Notes: generated by a model not told the origin, from the letters alone. 64,000 nt of DNA from Dyella_D sp052115385 (GCF_052115385.1 NZ_JBFRGP010000005.1:62001-126000), one strand, 5' to 3'; counted from the first letter of the stretch, positions 1-10,174 are shown. A program made the numbers and translations.

Positions 1-1529
1 GCGCTGGCCTGGAACCAGTTCCATGCACGCGGCGGCAACGCTGCCGGCGCCGGGGAAGACAGCGCGCCGGTCGCCGCCGCGCCGGCCGCACCGGCCAAGC
101 CGGAAACCTGGCGGCTCGGCTCGCTCACGCTGACACCGTGCGAGCTGGGCCAGCCCAACAGCGGGCTGACGACCGCCGCGTGGTGCGCGCCGTTCGAGGT
201 GCCGGAGAACCGCGACGATCCGCACAGCCGCAAGATCGCCCTGAAATTCGGCGTGATCCGCAGCAACGCGCAGGTCGCCAGCGACGACATGGTCGTGCTG
301 CTCGCCGGCGGCCCCGGCCAGGCGGCCACCGAAACCTGGTCCGGCGTGGCGCCCGCGCTGCAACCGCTGCTGGCGCATCGCCACGTGCTGCTGCTGGACC
401 AGCGCGGCACCGGCGGCTCCCATCCGCTGACCTGCAAGCCAGCCGAGAGCAAGACGCCGAACGCGAAAACCACTGGCGAGGAAGAGATCGGCTTCGATCC
501 CGCCAAGCTGCGCGCCGAGACCGCCGACTGCCTCAAGCAGCTCGAAGGCAAGGCCGATCCGCGCTACTACACCACCACCGTCGCGGTGCAGGACCTGGAA
601 GACGTGCGCCATGCGCTCGGTTCGCCCAGCCTCGACCTGGTCGGCGTCTCCTACGGCACGCGCATGGCACAGCAGTACCTGATGCGCCATCCGGACGCGG
701 TGCGCTCGGTGGTGCTGGACGGCGTGGTGCCGAACCAACTGGTGCTGGGCGAGGACTTCGCGCAGAACCTGGAGAGCGCGCTGAAGGCGCAGTTCGCCCG
801 CTGCGTGGCCGACAAGGCCTGCCACGAGCGCTTCGGCGATCCCTACCAGACGCTGTACCAGCTGCGCGACGCGCTGCGCGCCAACCCGCACCAGGTCAGC
901 TTCCGCGATCCGCAGAACTACCAGACCGTGCAGCGCGTGCTGAGCGAATACTCGCTGGCCAGTGTGGTGCGCATGTTCGCCTACTCGCCGATCACCGCGG
1001 CGCTGCTGCCGGTGTCGATCGACGCGGCCGCGCACGGCGACGTCGGCCCGCTGCTGGGCCAGGCCAAGCTGCTGTCGGGCGATCTGTCCGACACCATGAA
1101 CGGCGGCATGCAATCGTCGGTGATCTGCAGCGAAGACGCCGACCTGTTCACGCCGCGCCCGCAGGACGCGCACTCCATGCTCGGCACGCGCGTGCTCGAT
1201 ACCTTGCAGGCGGTGTGCTCGGTGTGGCCCAAGGGCACGCGCCCGGCCGACTTCCACCAGCCGGTGAAGAGCGACAAGCCCACCTTGCTGTTTTCCGGCG
1301 AGTACGACCCGGTGACGCCGCCGGCCTACGGCGACGAAGTGCTGAAGGGCTTCTCCAACGGCCGCCACTTCGTGCTGAAGGGACAGGGCCACAACGTGGT
1401 GACGGCCGGCTGCGCGCCGGACCTGCTCAAGCATTTCGTGGAAGACCTCGCGCCCGCCAAGCTCGACGCCAAGTGCCTGGACCGCCTGCACGCCACCCCG
1501 CAATTCATCGATTTCAACGGAGCCGCGCC

Positions 1530-1533
<4 letters not shown>
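1..1533 (+). CDS. TAP-family alpha/beta hydrolase (tripeptidyl aminopeptidase-like), 5' end outside the window
   Basis: The frame is open from base 1, so the true start lies upstream; 510 codons are visible. The protein is a serine hydrolase of the TAP/proline-iminopeptidase-like family, whose members remove short peptides from N termini, usually outside the cytoplasm. The nucleophile elbow GVSYG puts the catalytic Ser at fragment residue 217. The oxyanion-hole region reads LLAGGPGQ, the acid is in FSGEYDPVTPP and the catalytic His in GQGHNVV. The Ala/Pro-rich stretch at fragment residues 20-36 looks like a linker after a signal sequence that is not seen here. The stop overlaps the next start (ATGA), so it is translationally coupled to the ABC genes. 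The exact substrate is unknown. Confidence 0.85.
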
Positions 1534-2260
<727 letters not shown>

Positions 2261-2264
<4 letters not shown>

Positions 2265-3466
2265 ACACCGTTACCGCCAATACCAAGCGCGCCAGCGCCT
2301 TCGTCACCGTCTTCCTGAAAGAAGTGCGCGAGAACCTGCGCGATCGCCGCACCATCGTCACCGCCCTGGTCACCGGTCCGCTGCTGGGGCCGATGATCTT
2401 CGCGCTGCTGCTCGGCTCCATGCTCAGCCGCGAACTGGACAAGGCCGAGCAGCCGCTGAAAGTGCCGGTGATCGGCGCCGAGCGCGCGCCCAACCTGATC
2501 GACGCGCTCAAGGCCGGCGGCATCGTGCCGCAGCCGGCGATCGCCAACCCCGAACAGGCCGTGCGCCGGCAGGACACCGACGTGGTGGTGCGCATCGGTA
2601 CCGACTACGCCGAGACCTGGCGCAAGGGCGAGCCGGTGCAGGTCGAGGTGATCTTCGATTCCTCGCAGCGCGACGCGAACACCTCGGTGGAGCGCGTCAG
2701 CCGGCTGGTGGAAGGCTATGCGCGGCAGCAGGGCGCGATGCGCCTGGTGGCGCGCGGCCTCTCGCCCGGCACCGCGTGGCCGATCAGCGTGGCGCGGCGC
2801 GACCAGGCCACCGCGCAGGCGCGCGGCGTGCTGATGTTCAACATGCTGCCGTACTTCTTCGTGATCACCATCTTCCTCGGCGGCATGTACCTGGCGATCG
2901 ACCTCACCGCCGGCGAGCGCGAACGGCAATCGCTGGAGCCGCTGTTCGCCAACCCGGTGTCGCGCTGGAAGATCCTGGCCGGCAAGCTGGCGGCGATCTG
3001 CACTTTCTCCTGCGCCAGCCTGCTGATCACCCTGGCGGCCTTCGCGGTGCTCGGTCCGTTCGTGCCGGTGGACAAGCTCGGCATGGAACTGAATCTCGGC
3101 CCGCATTTCGCCGGCACCGTGTTCCTGCTGATGCTGCCGCTGGTGATGCTGATCGCCGCGCTGCAGACCCTGGTGGCCGCGTTCGCCAAGAGCTACCGCG
3201 AGGCGCAGATGTATGTGTCGCTGCTGATGTTCGTGCCGATCGTGCCGAGCCTGCTGATGGTAGCGTTCCCGATCAAGGCCAAGGCCTGGATGTTCGCGGT
3301 GCCGCTGCTGGGCCAGCACCTGGGCGTGATGGGCGCGCTGCGCGGCGACGGCGTCGACCTGCAGCAGGTGCTGTATTGCCTGGGCGGGACGTTCGCCGCG
3401 GCGCTGGTGGCGACCTTGATCACCGCGCACCTGTACCGCTCGGAGCGCCTGGCGATCTCCAGCTGA
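2261..3466 (+). CDS. natB: ABC-2 type permease, NatB-like
   Basis: This 401-residue membrane subunit pairs with the ATPase encoded just upstream (4-nt overlap). It has the ABC-2 layout: one N-terminal transmembrane segment (about residues 35-55, TALVTGPLLGPMIFALLL), a large periplasmic domain of about 170 residues, then five or six C-terminal membrane segments. The cytoplasmic loop GERERQSLEPLFANPVSR is the conserved ABC-2 coupling segment. Together with the TAP hydrolase it forms a three-gene operon that ends at the hairpin at 3479-3504. The substrate is unknown; sodium or a peptide or drug are options from family knowledge. Confidence 0.82.
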
Positions 3467-3478
3467 TGCGATTACACC

Positions 3479-3504
3479 GGCCCGGGGCCAGCGAGCCCCG
3501 GGCC
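3479..3504 (+). terminator. hairpin after natB
   Basis: A perfect 10-bp GC-only stem (GGCCCGGGGC / GCCCCGGGCC) with a 6-nt loop lies 12 nt after the natB stop. There is no T-run, so termination is likely but not of the classical intrinsic type. Confidence 0.5.
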
Positions 3505-3554
3505 ATATAACCCCGGGCCGTATACCCCAGGCCATATAACCCCAGGCGATATAA
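3496..3554. repeat. four-copy 14-15 bp tandem repeat
   Basis: Four adjacent units of the form CCCC(G/A)GGCCATATAA start at 3496, 3511, 3525 and 3540. The second unit is one base shorter. The array lies between the natB hairpin (the first unit overlaps its right arm) and the lipoprotein peptidase start, where its TATA-containing units could affect promoter function or hairpin formation. Confidence 0.8.
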
Positions 3555-3586
3555 CATCGTGACTTCCGCTCCGTGAGGAAGTCCCC

Positions 3587-5290
3587 ATGCGTTACCGCCT
3601 GCTCGCCCTGAGCCTCGCCGTCGCTCTCGCCGGCTGCAATTCCTCCCACCAGGACGCCGCCGCACCGGCGGAGCCGAAGCCGGCCTCGCCTGCTTCCGCC
3701 GCACCGGCCCAGCCGGCATCGGCGTCGACCGACGCGGACCTGGCCAGGCAGCGCATGGGCGACTACGCCACGGTGAAGCTGAGCGCGGACCTGTCCGGTT
3801 TCGACGACAAGCAGAAGCGCATGCTGGCCCTGCTGGTGCAGGCGGCCGAGGTCACCAACAGCCTGTACTGGCAGCAGTCCTGGGGCGACAAGGCGGCGCT
3901 GATGCAGCGCATTCCCGACGAGGACACGCGCCGCTACGCCGAGATCAACTATGGCCCCTGGGACCGCCTGCACGAGGACCAGCCCTTCGTCGCCGGCGTC
4001 GGCCCGCGCCCGGCCGGCGTGCAGTTCTATCCGGCCGACATGGGCAAGGACGAATTCGAGAAAGCCGACCTGAAGGACAAGACCTCGCTCTACACCCTGC
4101 TGCGCCGCGATGCGCAGGGGAAGCTGGTCACCGTGCCCTTCCACGAGGCCTACAAGGCCGACCTGGAGAAGGCCGCCGGCCTGCTGCGCGAAGCGGCCGA
4201 GCTTTCCGCCGACAAGGACTTCGCCAATTACCTGAAGCTGCGCGCCGATGCGCTGCTCAGCGACGAATACCGCAAGAGCGACTTCGCCTGGATGGCGATG
4301 AAGAAGAACCCGGTCGACATCGTGATCGGCCCGATCGAAACCTACGAAGACCAGCTGTTCGGCTACAAGGCCAGCTATGAGAGCTACGTGCTGGTGAAGG
4401 ACCAGGCCTGGAGCGAGAAGCTGTCGCGCTTCGTCAAATACCTGCCGGAACTGCAGCGCGAACTGCCGGTGGACGCCAGGTACAAGGCTGAAAAGCCCGG
4501 CTCCGACGCCGACCTCAATGCCTACTTCGCCGTGTACTACGCCGGCGACGCCAACGTCGGCGCCAAGACCATCGCGATCAACCTGCCCAACGACGAGGAA
4601 GTCCAGCTCAAGAAAGGCACGCGCCGCCTGCAGCTGGAGAACGTGATGCAGGCGAAGTTCGACAAGATCATGCTGCCGATCGCCAAGGAGCTGATCGCCA
4701 CCGACCAGCAGTCGCACCTCACCTTCGACGCGTTCTTCGAAAACACCATGTTCCACGAGGTGGCGCATGGCCTCGGCATCAAGAACACACTCACCGACAA
4801 GGGCCTGGTGCGTGCGGCGCTGAAGGACCAGGCGTCGAGCTTCGAGGAAGGCAAGGCCGACATCCTGGGCCTGTACATGGTCAGCAAGCTGGCCGAGAAG
4901 GGCGAGCTGGACAAGGCCAAGCTGATGGACAACTACGTCACCTTCCTCGCCGGCATCCTGCGCTCGGTGCGTTTCGGCGCCAGCGACGCGCATGCGAAGG
5001 CGAACATGGTGCGCTTCAACTTCTTCAAGCAGCAGGGTGCGTTCAGTCGCGATGCGGCGAGCGGTCGTTACCGCGTGGATTTCGACAAGATGACCGCGGC
5101 GATGAATGCGTTGTCGGCGAAGCTGCTCACCATCCAGGGCGATGGCGACTACGCCACCGCCAGGCAGCTCACCGACAGCATGGGCAGCGTCGATGCCGAG
5201 CTGGCGGGCGATCTGAAGAAGCTGGAGAGTGCGAAGATCCCGGTGGATATCGTGTTCGAGCAGGGCCTGGATGTGCTGGGTCTGCGCTGA
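3587..5290 (+). CDS. zinc lipoprotein peptidase, M49 (dipeptidyl-peptidase III)-like
   Basis: This 567-residue protein has a lipoprotein signal (lipobox LAGC, Cys at about residue 17) followed by an Ala/Pro-rich linker to about residue 45. The zinc motif is HEVAH (residues 390-394), and EEGKAD at 420-425 supplies the third ligand and second glutamate region. Eukaryotic DPP III has a six-residue HEXXGH motif; this protein has the five-residue HEXXH form known from some bacterial relatives. It probably releases dipeptides, or is a related hydrolase, anchored to the outer membrane facing the periplasm. A GTGAGGAA purine stretch precedes the ATG. The family call rests on the motif pair and length. 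Confidence 0.72.
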   Translation: MRYRLLALSLAVALAGCNSSHQDAAAPAEPKPASPASAAPAQPASASTDADLARQRMGDYATVKLSADLSGFDDKQKRMLALLVQAAEVTNSLYWQQSWGDKAALMQRIPDEDTRRYAEINYGPWDRLHEDQPFVAGVGPRPAGVQFYPADMGKDEFEKADLKDKTSLYTLLRRDAQGKLVTVPFHEAYKADLEKAAGLLREAAELSADKDFANYLKLRADALLSDEYRKSDFAWMAMKKNPVDIVIGPIETYEDQLFGYKASYESYVLVKDQAWSEKLSRFVKYLPELQRELPVDARYKAEKPGSDADLNAYFAVYYAGDANVGAKTIAINLPNDEEVQLKKGTRRLQLENVMQAKFDKIMLPIAKELIATDQQSHLTFDAFFENTMFHEVAHGLGIKNTLTDKGLVRAALKDQASSFEEGKADILGLYMVSKLAEKGELDKAKLMDNYVTFLAGILRSVRFGASDAHAKANMVRFNFFKQQGAFSRDAASGRYRVDFDKMTAAMNALSAKLLTIQGDGDYATARQLTDSMGSVDAELAGDLKKLESAKIPVDIVFEQGLDVLGLR

Positions 5291-5301
5291 CTCGATGGCG
5301 C

Positions 5302-5391
5302 AGGTTGGGGTGAGCCGCAGGCGAACCCCAACGTTGCAGCACTCGTGCAGGCCCTGAGGTTAGGGTTCGCTGCGGGCGCCCCGACCCTACG
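5302..5391. repeat. paired palindromic element (BIME-like), copy 1
   Basis: GGTTGGGGTGAGC...GCGAACCCCAAC is followed about 30 nt later by an imperfect inverted partner (TTAGGGTTCGCTGCG...). The element fills the gap between two convergent genes and overlaps the 3' end of the minus-strand gene. The same element in near-perfect form is at 17123-17212. A bidirectional terminator role is likely. Confidence 0.7.
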
Positions 5392-5995
5392 CCAGCCTTG
5401 CCCCATACGCGAGATACCCCAACACCTCGCGCATGCTCGAGTACACATCGCGCGCATACAGCCGCCGCGTGTATGCCCCACCCGCATCGACCAGCCCTTC
5501 CTGCCGTATCGCCAGCCGCGCCCGCGGCAGATGGAAGTATTGCGACACCACCACCACGCTGCGCTGTCCGTGCGCATCCAGCCATGCGCGCGCGTTGCGC
5601 GCGGAAGCACGGGTGTTGTCGCCATGGCGGTCCTCGACGATCGCCTCCGCGGGCACGCCTTGTTCGATCAGCCACTGCTTCATGCCGGCCGCTTCGTCAC
5701 GCCCGTCTTCTTCGACGCCGCCACTGACCATCAGCATGCGGCAGCCGCCGCGCCGGTACAGCGCGAGCGCCGCTTCGAGCCTGCTACGCAGGCGGGGCAG
5801 GGGCCGGTTGCCGGGGCCGACGGTATTGCCCAGCACCAGTGCGAGGTCGGCCGGTGCGACGGGCCGCGTCGACAGGCCGGCGAAGGCAAGCGCCAGGGCG
5901 GCGGCGAACCAGAGCAGCACGCCGAGGCCGCCCAGGCGCAAGGCGAGACGAAGCGGCGGGCGCGCTCGGCGCGTGGCGGAAAGACGCATGTCCAT
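5387..5995 (-). CDS. ElyC/SanA/YdcF family protein (DUF218)
   Basis: This 202-residue inner-membrane protein has one N-terminal transmembrane segment (about residues 20-42, GGLGVLLWFAAALALAFAG) and a periplasmic DUF218 domain. The domain carries the family marks LALVLGNTV, MLMVSGG, the acidic-polar signature around VEDRHGDNTRASARNA and the C-terminal VVVVSQYFHLPRARL. Relatives act in cell-envelope biogenesis (lipid carrier and peptidoglycan metabolism) in Escherichia coli, but the reaction is not firmly known. ATG 5995 is chosen; a second ATG two codons later is possible. Confidence 0.85.
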   Translation of the reverse strand: MDMRLSATRRARPPLRLALRLGGLGVLLWFAAALALAFAGLSTRPVAPADLALVLGNTVGPGNRPLPRLRSRLEAALALYRRGGCRMLMVSGGVEEDGRDEAAGMKQWLIEQGVPAEAIVEDRHGDNTRASARNARAWLDAHGQRSVVVVSQYFHLPRARLAIRQEGLVDAGGAYTRRLYARDVYSSMREVLGYLAYGARLA

Positions 5996-6129
5996 GCGGT
6001 CGGCAGCTCCATGGGAGAGGCCGCGAGTCTGCTGCTGCGAGATGGAGCGATGCGGGCGCCTTGCTGGCAGCTCGCTGGCGCGAAATGGAATCGATCCGAT
6101 GGCCGGGACCGTTCCGGCGAGCGCCGCCG

Positions 6130-6336
6130 TCAGGCGTCGAGGTCGGGAATCAGCCGGCTTTCCAGCCGGGCGATCGCGTCTTTCAAGAGCAATTTGCGCT
6201 TTTTCATCCGCGTGAGCTGCAGCTCGTCGCGGCCCATCGCGGTCGCCAGCGCCTCGATGGCGACGTCCAGATCGCGGTGCTCGACGCGCAGTTCGGCCAG
6301 CAGATGGGCAATCTCGGCGGGATCCTGAACCTGCAT
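6130..6336 (-). CDS. YdcH family protein (DUF465)
   Basis: A small, highly charged alpha-helical protein of 68 residues. The pattern EHRDLDVAIEAL...DELQLTRMKKRKLLLKDAIARLE is typical of the YdcH/DUF465 family, which forms a short coiled-coil helical hairpin. The function is unknown in the family. It stands alone between the ElyC-like gene (134 bp away) and the divergent ttcA. Confidence 0.85.
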   Translation of the reverse strand: MQVQDPAEIAHLLAELRVEHRDLDVAIEALATAMGRDELQLTRMKKRKLLLKDAIARLESRLIPDLDA

Positions 6337-6481
6337 GGGCGGCGGCTGCGGCTGGCGAAAGGACGATATCCGAGTGTACTCCGCCGGGCCGCAGGCGGTG
6401 GAGTGGCCGGAAGGCTGCGGTCATGGCGGGGCAGGGCCGCTACAATGGGCGGCCTTCTGGTTTTCCATCGACGCCCCGCCC

Positions 6482-7351
6482 ATGTCCGCCCCGCCCGACG
6501 CCACCCGCAAGCAGCAGTACGAGGCCGCCAAGCTGGCCAAGCGCCTGCGTCACCAGGTCGGCCAGGCGATCGCCGACTTCAACATGATCGAGGCCGGCGA
6601 CAAGGTGATGGTGTGCCTGTCCGGCGGCAAGGACTCGTACACCTTGCTGGACATCCTGCTGTCGCTGCAGGCGAAGGCGCCGGTGCGCTTCGAGCTGATC
6701 GCGGTCAATCTCGACCAGAAGCAGCCGGACTTTCCCGAGCACGTGCTGCCGGATTACCTCAGCGCGCGCGGCGTGCCGTTCCACATCATCGAGCAGGACA
6801 CCTACAGCACGGTGACCCGCGTAGTCCCGCAGGGCAAGACCATGTGCAGCCTGTGCTCGCGCCTGCGGCGCGGCGCACTGTACGCCTGGGCCGCGGCCAA
6901 CGGCATCAGCAAGATCGCCCTGGGCCATCATCGCGACGACATCCTCGGCACCTTCTTTCTCAATCTGTTCCACCAGGGCAGCCTCAAGGCGATGCCGCCG
7001 AAGCTGCGCTCGGACGACGGCCGCCACGTGGTGATCCGCCCGCTGGCGTACTGCCGGGAAGACGACATCGCCGAGTACGCGCAGCAACAGCAGTTCCCGA
7101 TCATCCCGTGCAATCTGTGCGGCTCCCAGGAAAACCTGCAGCGCAAGGTGGTCAGGCGCATGCTGGAAGATTGGGAGAAGCAATACCCCGGCCGCAGCGA
7201 AACCATGTTCCGCGCGCTGGGCGCGGTCGCGCCTTCGCAACTGGCCGACCGCAACCTGTTCGATTTCACCTCGCTCGGTTCGCGCGAAAGCGCGGCCCGC
7301 GCGGATGCGCACCAGTGGCTTGCCGGCATGCCGGAAGAAGCCGAAGCCTGA
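6482..7351 (+). CDS. ttcA: tRNA 2-thiocytidine(32) synthetase TtcA
   Basis: This 289-residue cytosolic enzyme thiolates cytidine 32 in certain tRNAs using ATP and an iron-sulfur cluster. The PP-loop SGGKDS is at residues 47-52, the first cluster pair CSLC at 122-125 and the second CNLC at 210-213. All diagnostic residues are present. The chosen ATG gives MSAPPDATRKQQYEAAKLAK, the usual N terminus; the open frame extends upstream without a better start. There is no clear Shine-Dalgarno sequence. A TACAAT box at 6441-6446 may be the -10 element. Confidence 0.97.
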   Translation: MSAPPDATRKQQYEAAKLAKRLRHQVGQAIADFNMIEAGDKVMVCLSGGKDSYTLLDILLSLQAKAPVRFELIAVNLDQKQPDFPEHVLPDYLSARGVPFHIIEQDTYSTVTRVVPQGKTMCSLCSRLRRGALYAWAAANGISKIALGHHRDDILGTFFLNLFHQGSLKAMPPKLRSDDGRHVVIRPLAYCREDDIAEYAQQQQFPIIPCNLCGSQENLQRKVVRRMLEDWEKQYPGRSETMFRALGAVAPSQLADRNLFDFTSLGSRESAARADAHQWLAGMPEEAEA

Positions 7352-7382
7352 TCCCTCCTCTCACCTATCTGCGAGTAACGCC

Positions 7383-8585
7383 GTGTCGCACTTTGCATCC
7401 GTTGAAATGACCCCGGGCGATCCGATCCTGGGACTCACCGAGGCCTACCTGGCCGACGCGCGCCCGGGCAAGGTCAACCTTGGCGTGGGCATCTACTACG
7501 ACGAACAGGGACGGATCCCGCTGCTGCGTGCCGTGCACGAAGTGGAGCTGCGCCTGGCGCAGGAAGCGAAACCGCGCGGCTACCTGCCGATCGACGGCCT
7601 GCCGGCCTATACCCAGGGCACGCAGAAGCTGGTGTTCGGTCCCGAGTCGCCGCTGCTGGCGGCCGGCCGCGTGGCCACCTCGCAGACCGTCGGTGGCAGC
7701 GGCGCGCTGCGCGTCGGCGCGGACGTGCTGAAGAAGGCGCTGCCCAAGGCGAAGATCGCCATCAGCAACCCGAGCTGGGAAAACCATCGCGTGGTGTTCC
7801 TGGCCGCCGGCTTCGAGGTGGAGGAATACACCTACTACGACCCGCAGACCCACGGCCTGGATTTCCCCGGCATGCTGGCGGACCTCGGCAAGCTGGAACC
7901 CGGCACCGTGGTGCTGCTGCACGCCTGCTGCCACAACCCGACCGGCGTCGATCTCAACGCCGAGCAATGGCAGCAGGTGGTGGGCGTGGTGAAGGAGCGC
8001 AAGCTGCTGCCCTTCATCGACATGGCCTACCAGGGCTTCGACCAGGGCATCGATGCGGATGCCACGGCGGTGCGCCTGTTCGCCGCCTCGGGCATCGAGT
8101 CCTTCGTGGTGACCAGCTCGTACGCCAAGTCGTTCTCGCTGTACGGCGAGCGCGCGGGCGCGCTGACCTTCGTCGCCGCGGATCGCGACGAGGCGCTGCG
8201 CGTGCAGTCGCTGGTCAAGCGCACCATCCGCTCGATCTACTCCAGCCCGTCCACCCATGGCGGCGCCCTGGTCGCCGGCGTGCTCGGCAGCCCCGAGCTG
8301 CGCGCGATGTGGGAGCAGGAGCTGGGCGAGATGCGCGAGCGCATCCACGCGATGCGCGCCGGCATGGTGGAGAAGCTGGCGGCGCACGGTGCGCCGCAGT
8401 TCGGCTTTATCCAGCGGCAGGCGGGCATGTTCTCGTACTCGGGCCTGAGCAAGGCCCAGGTCGATCGCCTGCGCGACGAGTACGCCATCTACGCGATCGG
8501 CACCGGCCGCATCTGCGTGGCGGCACTCAACCGTTCCAACCTCGACACGGTGGCTTCGGCGGTGGCGTCAGTCAGCAAGAACTGA
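7383..8585 (+). CDS. tyrB: aromatic amino acid aminotransferase (class I, AspC/TyrB type)
   Basis: This 400-residue PLP enzyme interconverts aromatic (and probably acidic) amino acids with their 2-oxo acids. The Schiff-base lysine is K249 in SSYAKSFSLYGERAG. HACCHNPTG (substrate and PLP binding) and the C-terminal GRICVAALN arginine region are intact. The start is a GTG: MSHFASVEMTPGDPIL is the expected N terminus, and the upstream frame overlaps the end of ttcA. The gene follows ttcA by 31 bp and ends before a strong intrinsic terminator at 8647. Confidence 0.92.
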   Translation: MSHFASVEMTPGDPILGLTEAYLADARPGKVNLGVGIYYDEQGRIPLLRAVHEVELRLAQEAKPRGYLPIDGLPAYTQGTQKLVFGPESPLLAAGRVATSQTVGGSGALRVGADVLKKALPKAKIAISNPSWENHRVVFLAAGFEVEEYTYYDPQTHGLDFPGMLADLGKLEPGTVVLLHACCHNPTGVDLNAEQWQQVVGVVKERKLLPFIDMAYQGFDQGIDADATAVRLFAASGIESFVVTSSYAKSFSLYGERAGALTFVAADRDEALRVQSLVKRTIRSIYSSPSTHGGALVAGVLGSPELRAMWEQELGEMRERIHAMRAGMVEKLAAHGAPQFGFIQRQAGMFSYSGLSKAQVDRLRDEYAIYAIGTGRICVAALNRSNLDTVASAVASVSKN

Positions 8586-8646
8586 GCGCAAGAACGCACG
8601 TCACATCGGCGTCACGCGCGATCGCTTGAATTCGGGTTCGACCCAA

Positions 8647-8672
8647 GGCGCGGCTTAGGCCGCGCCTTTTTT
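8647..8672 (+). terminator. intrinsic terminator after the aminotransferase
   Basis: An 8-bp stem GGCGCGGC / GCCGCGCC with loop TTAG is followed directly by six T. It is a textbook rho-independent terminator 61 nt after the stop. Confidence 0.93.
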
Positions 8673-8692
8673 CTTGCCCCAAGGAAGACATC

Positions 8693-10084
8693 GTGAACAA
8701 GACCGTCTTGAACAAAGCCGTGATGAAAAAAACATGGATCGTCCTGTCGGCCGCCGGCCTGCTGTGTGCGTCCGTTGCGCAGGCCGCCAGCACGCGCACC
8801 AGCTGGGTGGTGTCGCAGGTGTATGGCTACAACCATCCGTTCGCCGCCACCGACAGCGCCGAGCTGGGAACGAAGATGTCGACCATGGCGGTCAGCGCGT
8901 CTAATTTCTATCGCGGCACCGCGCATATCTTCTACCAGGACATGCAGACGCTGCCGGTGTCCAGCTATGCCACCACGCAGACCGGCTACACCTGGATCGG
9001 CGGCGACGCGCATCTCGGCAACTTCGGCGCCTGGCAGGACAGCAGCGGCAGCACGGTGTTCTCTGTCGACGATTTCGACGAGGGCTATCTCGGCCAGTAC
9101 GTGTGGGATCTGCGCCGGCTCGCCACCAGCATGGTGCTGGCCGGCCGCGCCAATGGCCTGTCCGACAGCGATATCAAGACCGCGATCAACACCATGGTCG
9201 GCGCTTATGTCGACAAGATGGACGACTTCATGGGCAGCAGCGCCGAGCTCAGCTTCCAGTTGAAGAACGGCAATACCTCCGGCGTGGTGAATGACACCAT
9301 CGGCAAGTCGAAGGGCGATGCGCGTTCCGACCTGCTGGCCAAGTACACCCAGCTCAGCGGCAGCACGCGGACATTCCAGACCACCGCCGGCACGCTCGCC
9401 GCCGTCGACAGCACCACTTACAACAACATCGTTGCCGCGGTCAGTGGCTATACCAACACCATCGCCTCGTCCAAGCGCTACGCCGCCAGCTATTACCAGG
9501 TGAAGGACATCCGCCAGAAGCTCGGCTCGGGTATCGGCAGCCTGGGGCGGCTGCGTTATTACGTGCTGGTCGAAGGTCCGTCGTCGTCCAGCTCCGATGA
9601 CGTGATCCTCGAGCTGAAGCAGGAAGTCACCAGCGCCGTCGCGGAAGTGGACAACGGCCAGCTCCCGGCTGCCGACTACAACAGCCACGAGGGCGATCGC
9701 GTGGCGATGACGGCCAAGGCGCAGACCTTGAACGCCGACGTGCTGGTCGGCTACGCCAGCATCAACGGCCTGCCGTACTACGTGCACGAGAAGTCGCCGT
9801 ATGCGGAAGACTTCGATCCCACCAAGCTCAGCAGCGCCGGCAAGTTGAATACCGCCGCGACGTATCTGGGCCAGGCGCTGGCATCCGCGCACGCCATCTC
9901 CGACCAGGATTACGACAGCAATATCGTGCCATACAGCATCGACAAGCAGGTCACCAATGCGGTGAGCAGCAAGAGCGGGCTGGAGTCGGAGATCGCCACG
10001 TTCGCGTTCGGCTATGCCGACCAGGTGAATCTCGACTGGCAGTCCTTCGTCGGTGCCTACAACGCGGGAACGCCGCTGTACTGA
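8693..10084 (+). CDS. DUF2252 family protein with a Sec signal peptide
   Basis: A 463-residue DUF2252 protein. Kinase-like signature segments are visible: NFYRGTAHIFY, the GGDAHLGNFG loop, the acidic VDDFDEGYLG and WDLRRLATS. The family has a protein-kinase or phosphotransferase-like fold of unknown activity. Unlike cytosolic members, this one begins with a charged segment and a hydrophobic signal ending AQA (about residue 33), predicting export. The start is GTG 8693 because AAGGAAGA lies 5-8 nt upstream; an internal ATG at 8723 would give a shorter, classical signal peptide. It lies between a terminator and a hairpin, so it is probably monocistronic. Confidence 0.82.
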   Translation: MNKTVLNKAVMKKTWIVLSAAGLLCASVAQAASTRTSWVVSQVYGYNHPFAATDSAELGTKMSTMAVSASNFYRGTAHIFYQDMQTLPVSSYATTQTGYTWIGGDAHLGNFGAWQDSSGSTVFSVDDFDEGYLGQYVWDLRRLATSMVLAGRANGLSDSDIKTAINTMVGAYVDKMDDFMGSSAELSFQLKNGNTSGVVNDTIGKSKGDARSDLLAKYTQLSGSTRTFQTTAGTLAAVDSTTYNNIVAAVSGYTNTIASSKRYAASYYQVKDIRQKLGSGIGSLGRLRYYVLVEGPSSSSSDDVILELKQEVTSAVAEVDNGQLPAADYNSHEGDRVAMTAKAQTLNADVLVGYASINGLPYYVHEKSPYAEDFDPTKLSSAGKLNTAATYLGQALASAHAISDQDYDSNIVPYSIDKQVTNAVSSKSGLESEIATFAFGYADQVNLDWQSFVGAYNAGTPLY

Positions 10085-10098
10085 TTGCTGCGCCGCCG

Positions 10099-10128
10099 AT
10101 TACATCCGAGGTAATTGGCGCGCGCCAA
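10099..10128. promoter_or_regulatory. candidate operator upstream of the AhpD-like gene
   Basis: Two adjoining dyads: ATTAC-N7-GTAAT (10099-10115) and the perfect 14-bp palindrome TTGGCGCGCGCCAA (10115-10128). They lie 65-95 nt upstream of the AhpD-like start and are plausible sites for the MmyB-type regulator encoded downstream. That assignment is inference. Confidence 0.35.
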
Positions 10129-10150
10129 GCGCAGGCCTAGATTGAGCCTC

Positions 10151-10174
10151 CACCCCGCCAGTTCCGGCGGGGTG
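10151..10174 (+). terminator. GC-rich hairpin
   Basis: A perfect 9-bp stem CACCCCGCC / GGCGGGGTG with a 6-nt loop is followed by TCTT only. It lies 67 nt after the DUF2252 gene and 18 nt before the AhpD-like ATG, so it could end transcription or structure the leader. Confidence 0.45.

Noticed and set aside
3496..3554. A CRISPR or iteron origin from the tandem units
   Set aside because: Units adjoin without spacers, number only four, and no cas or replication gene is nearby.
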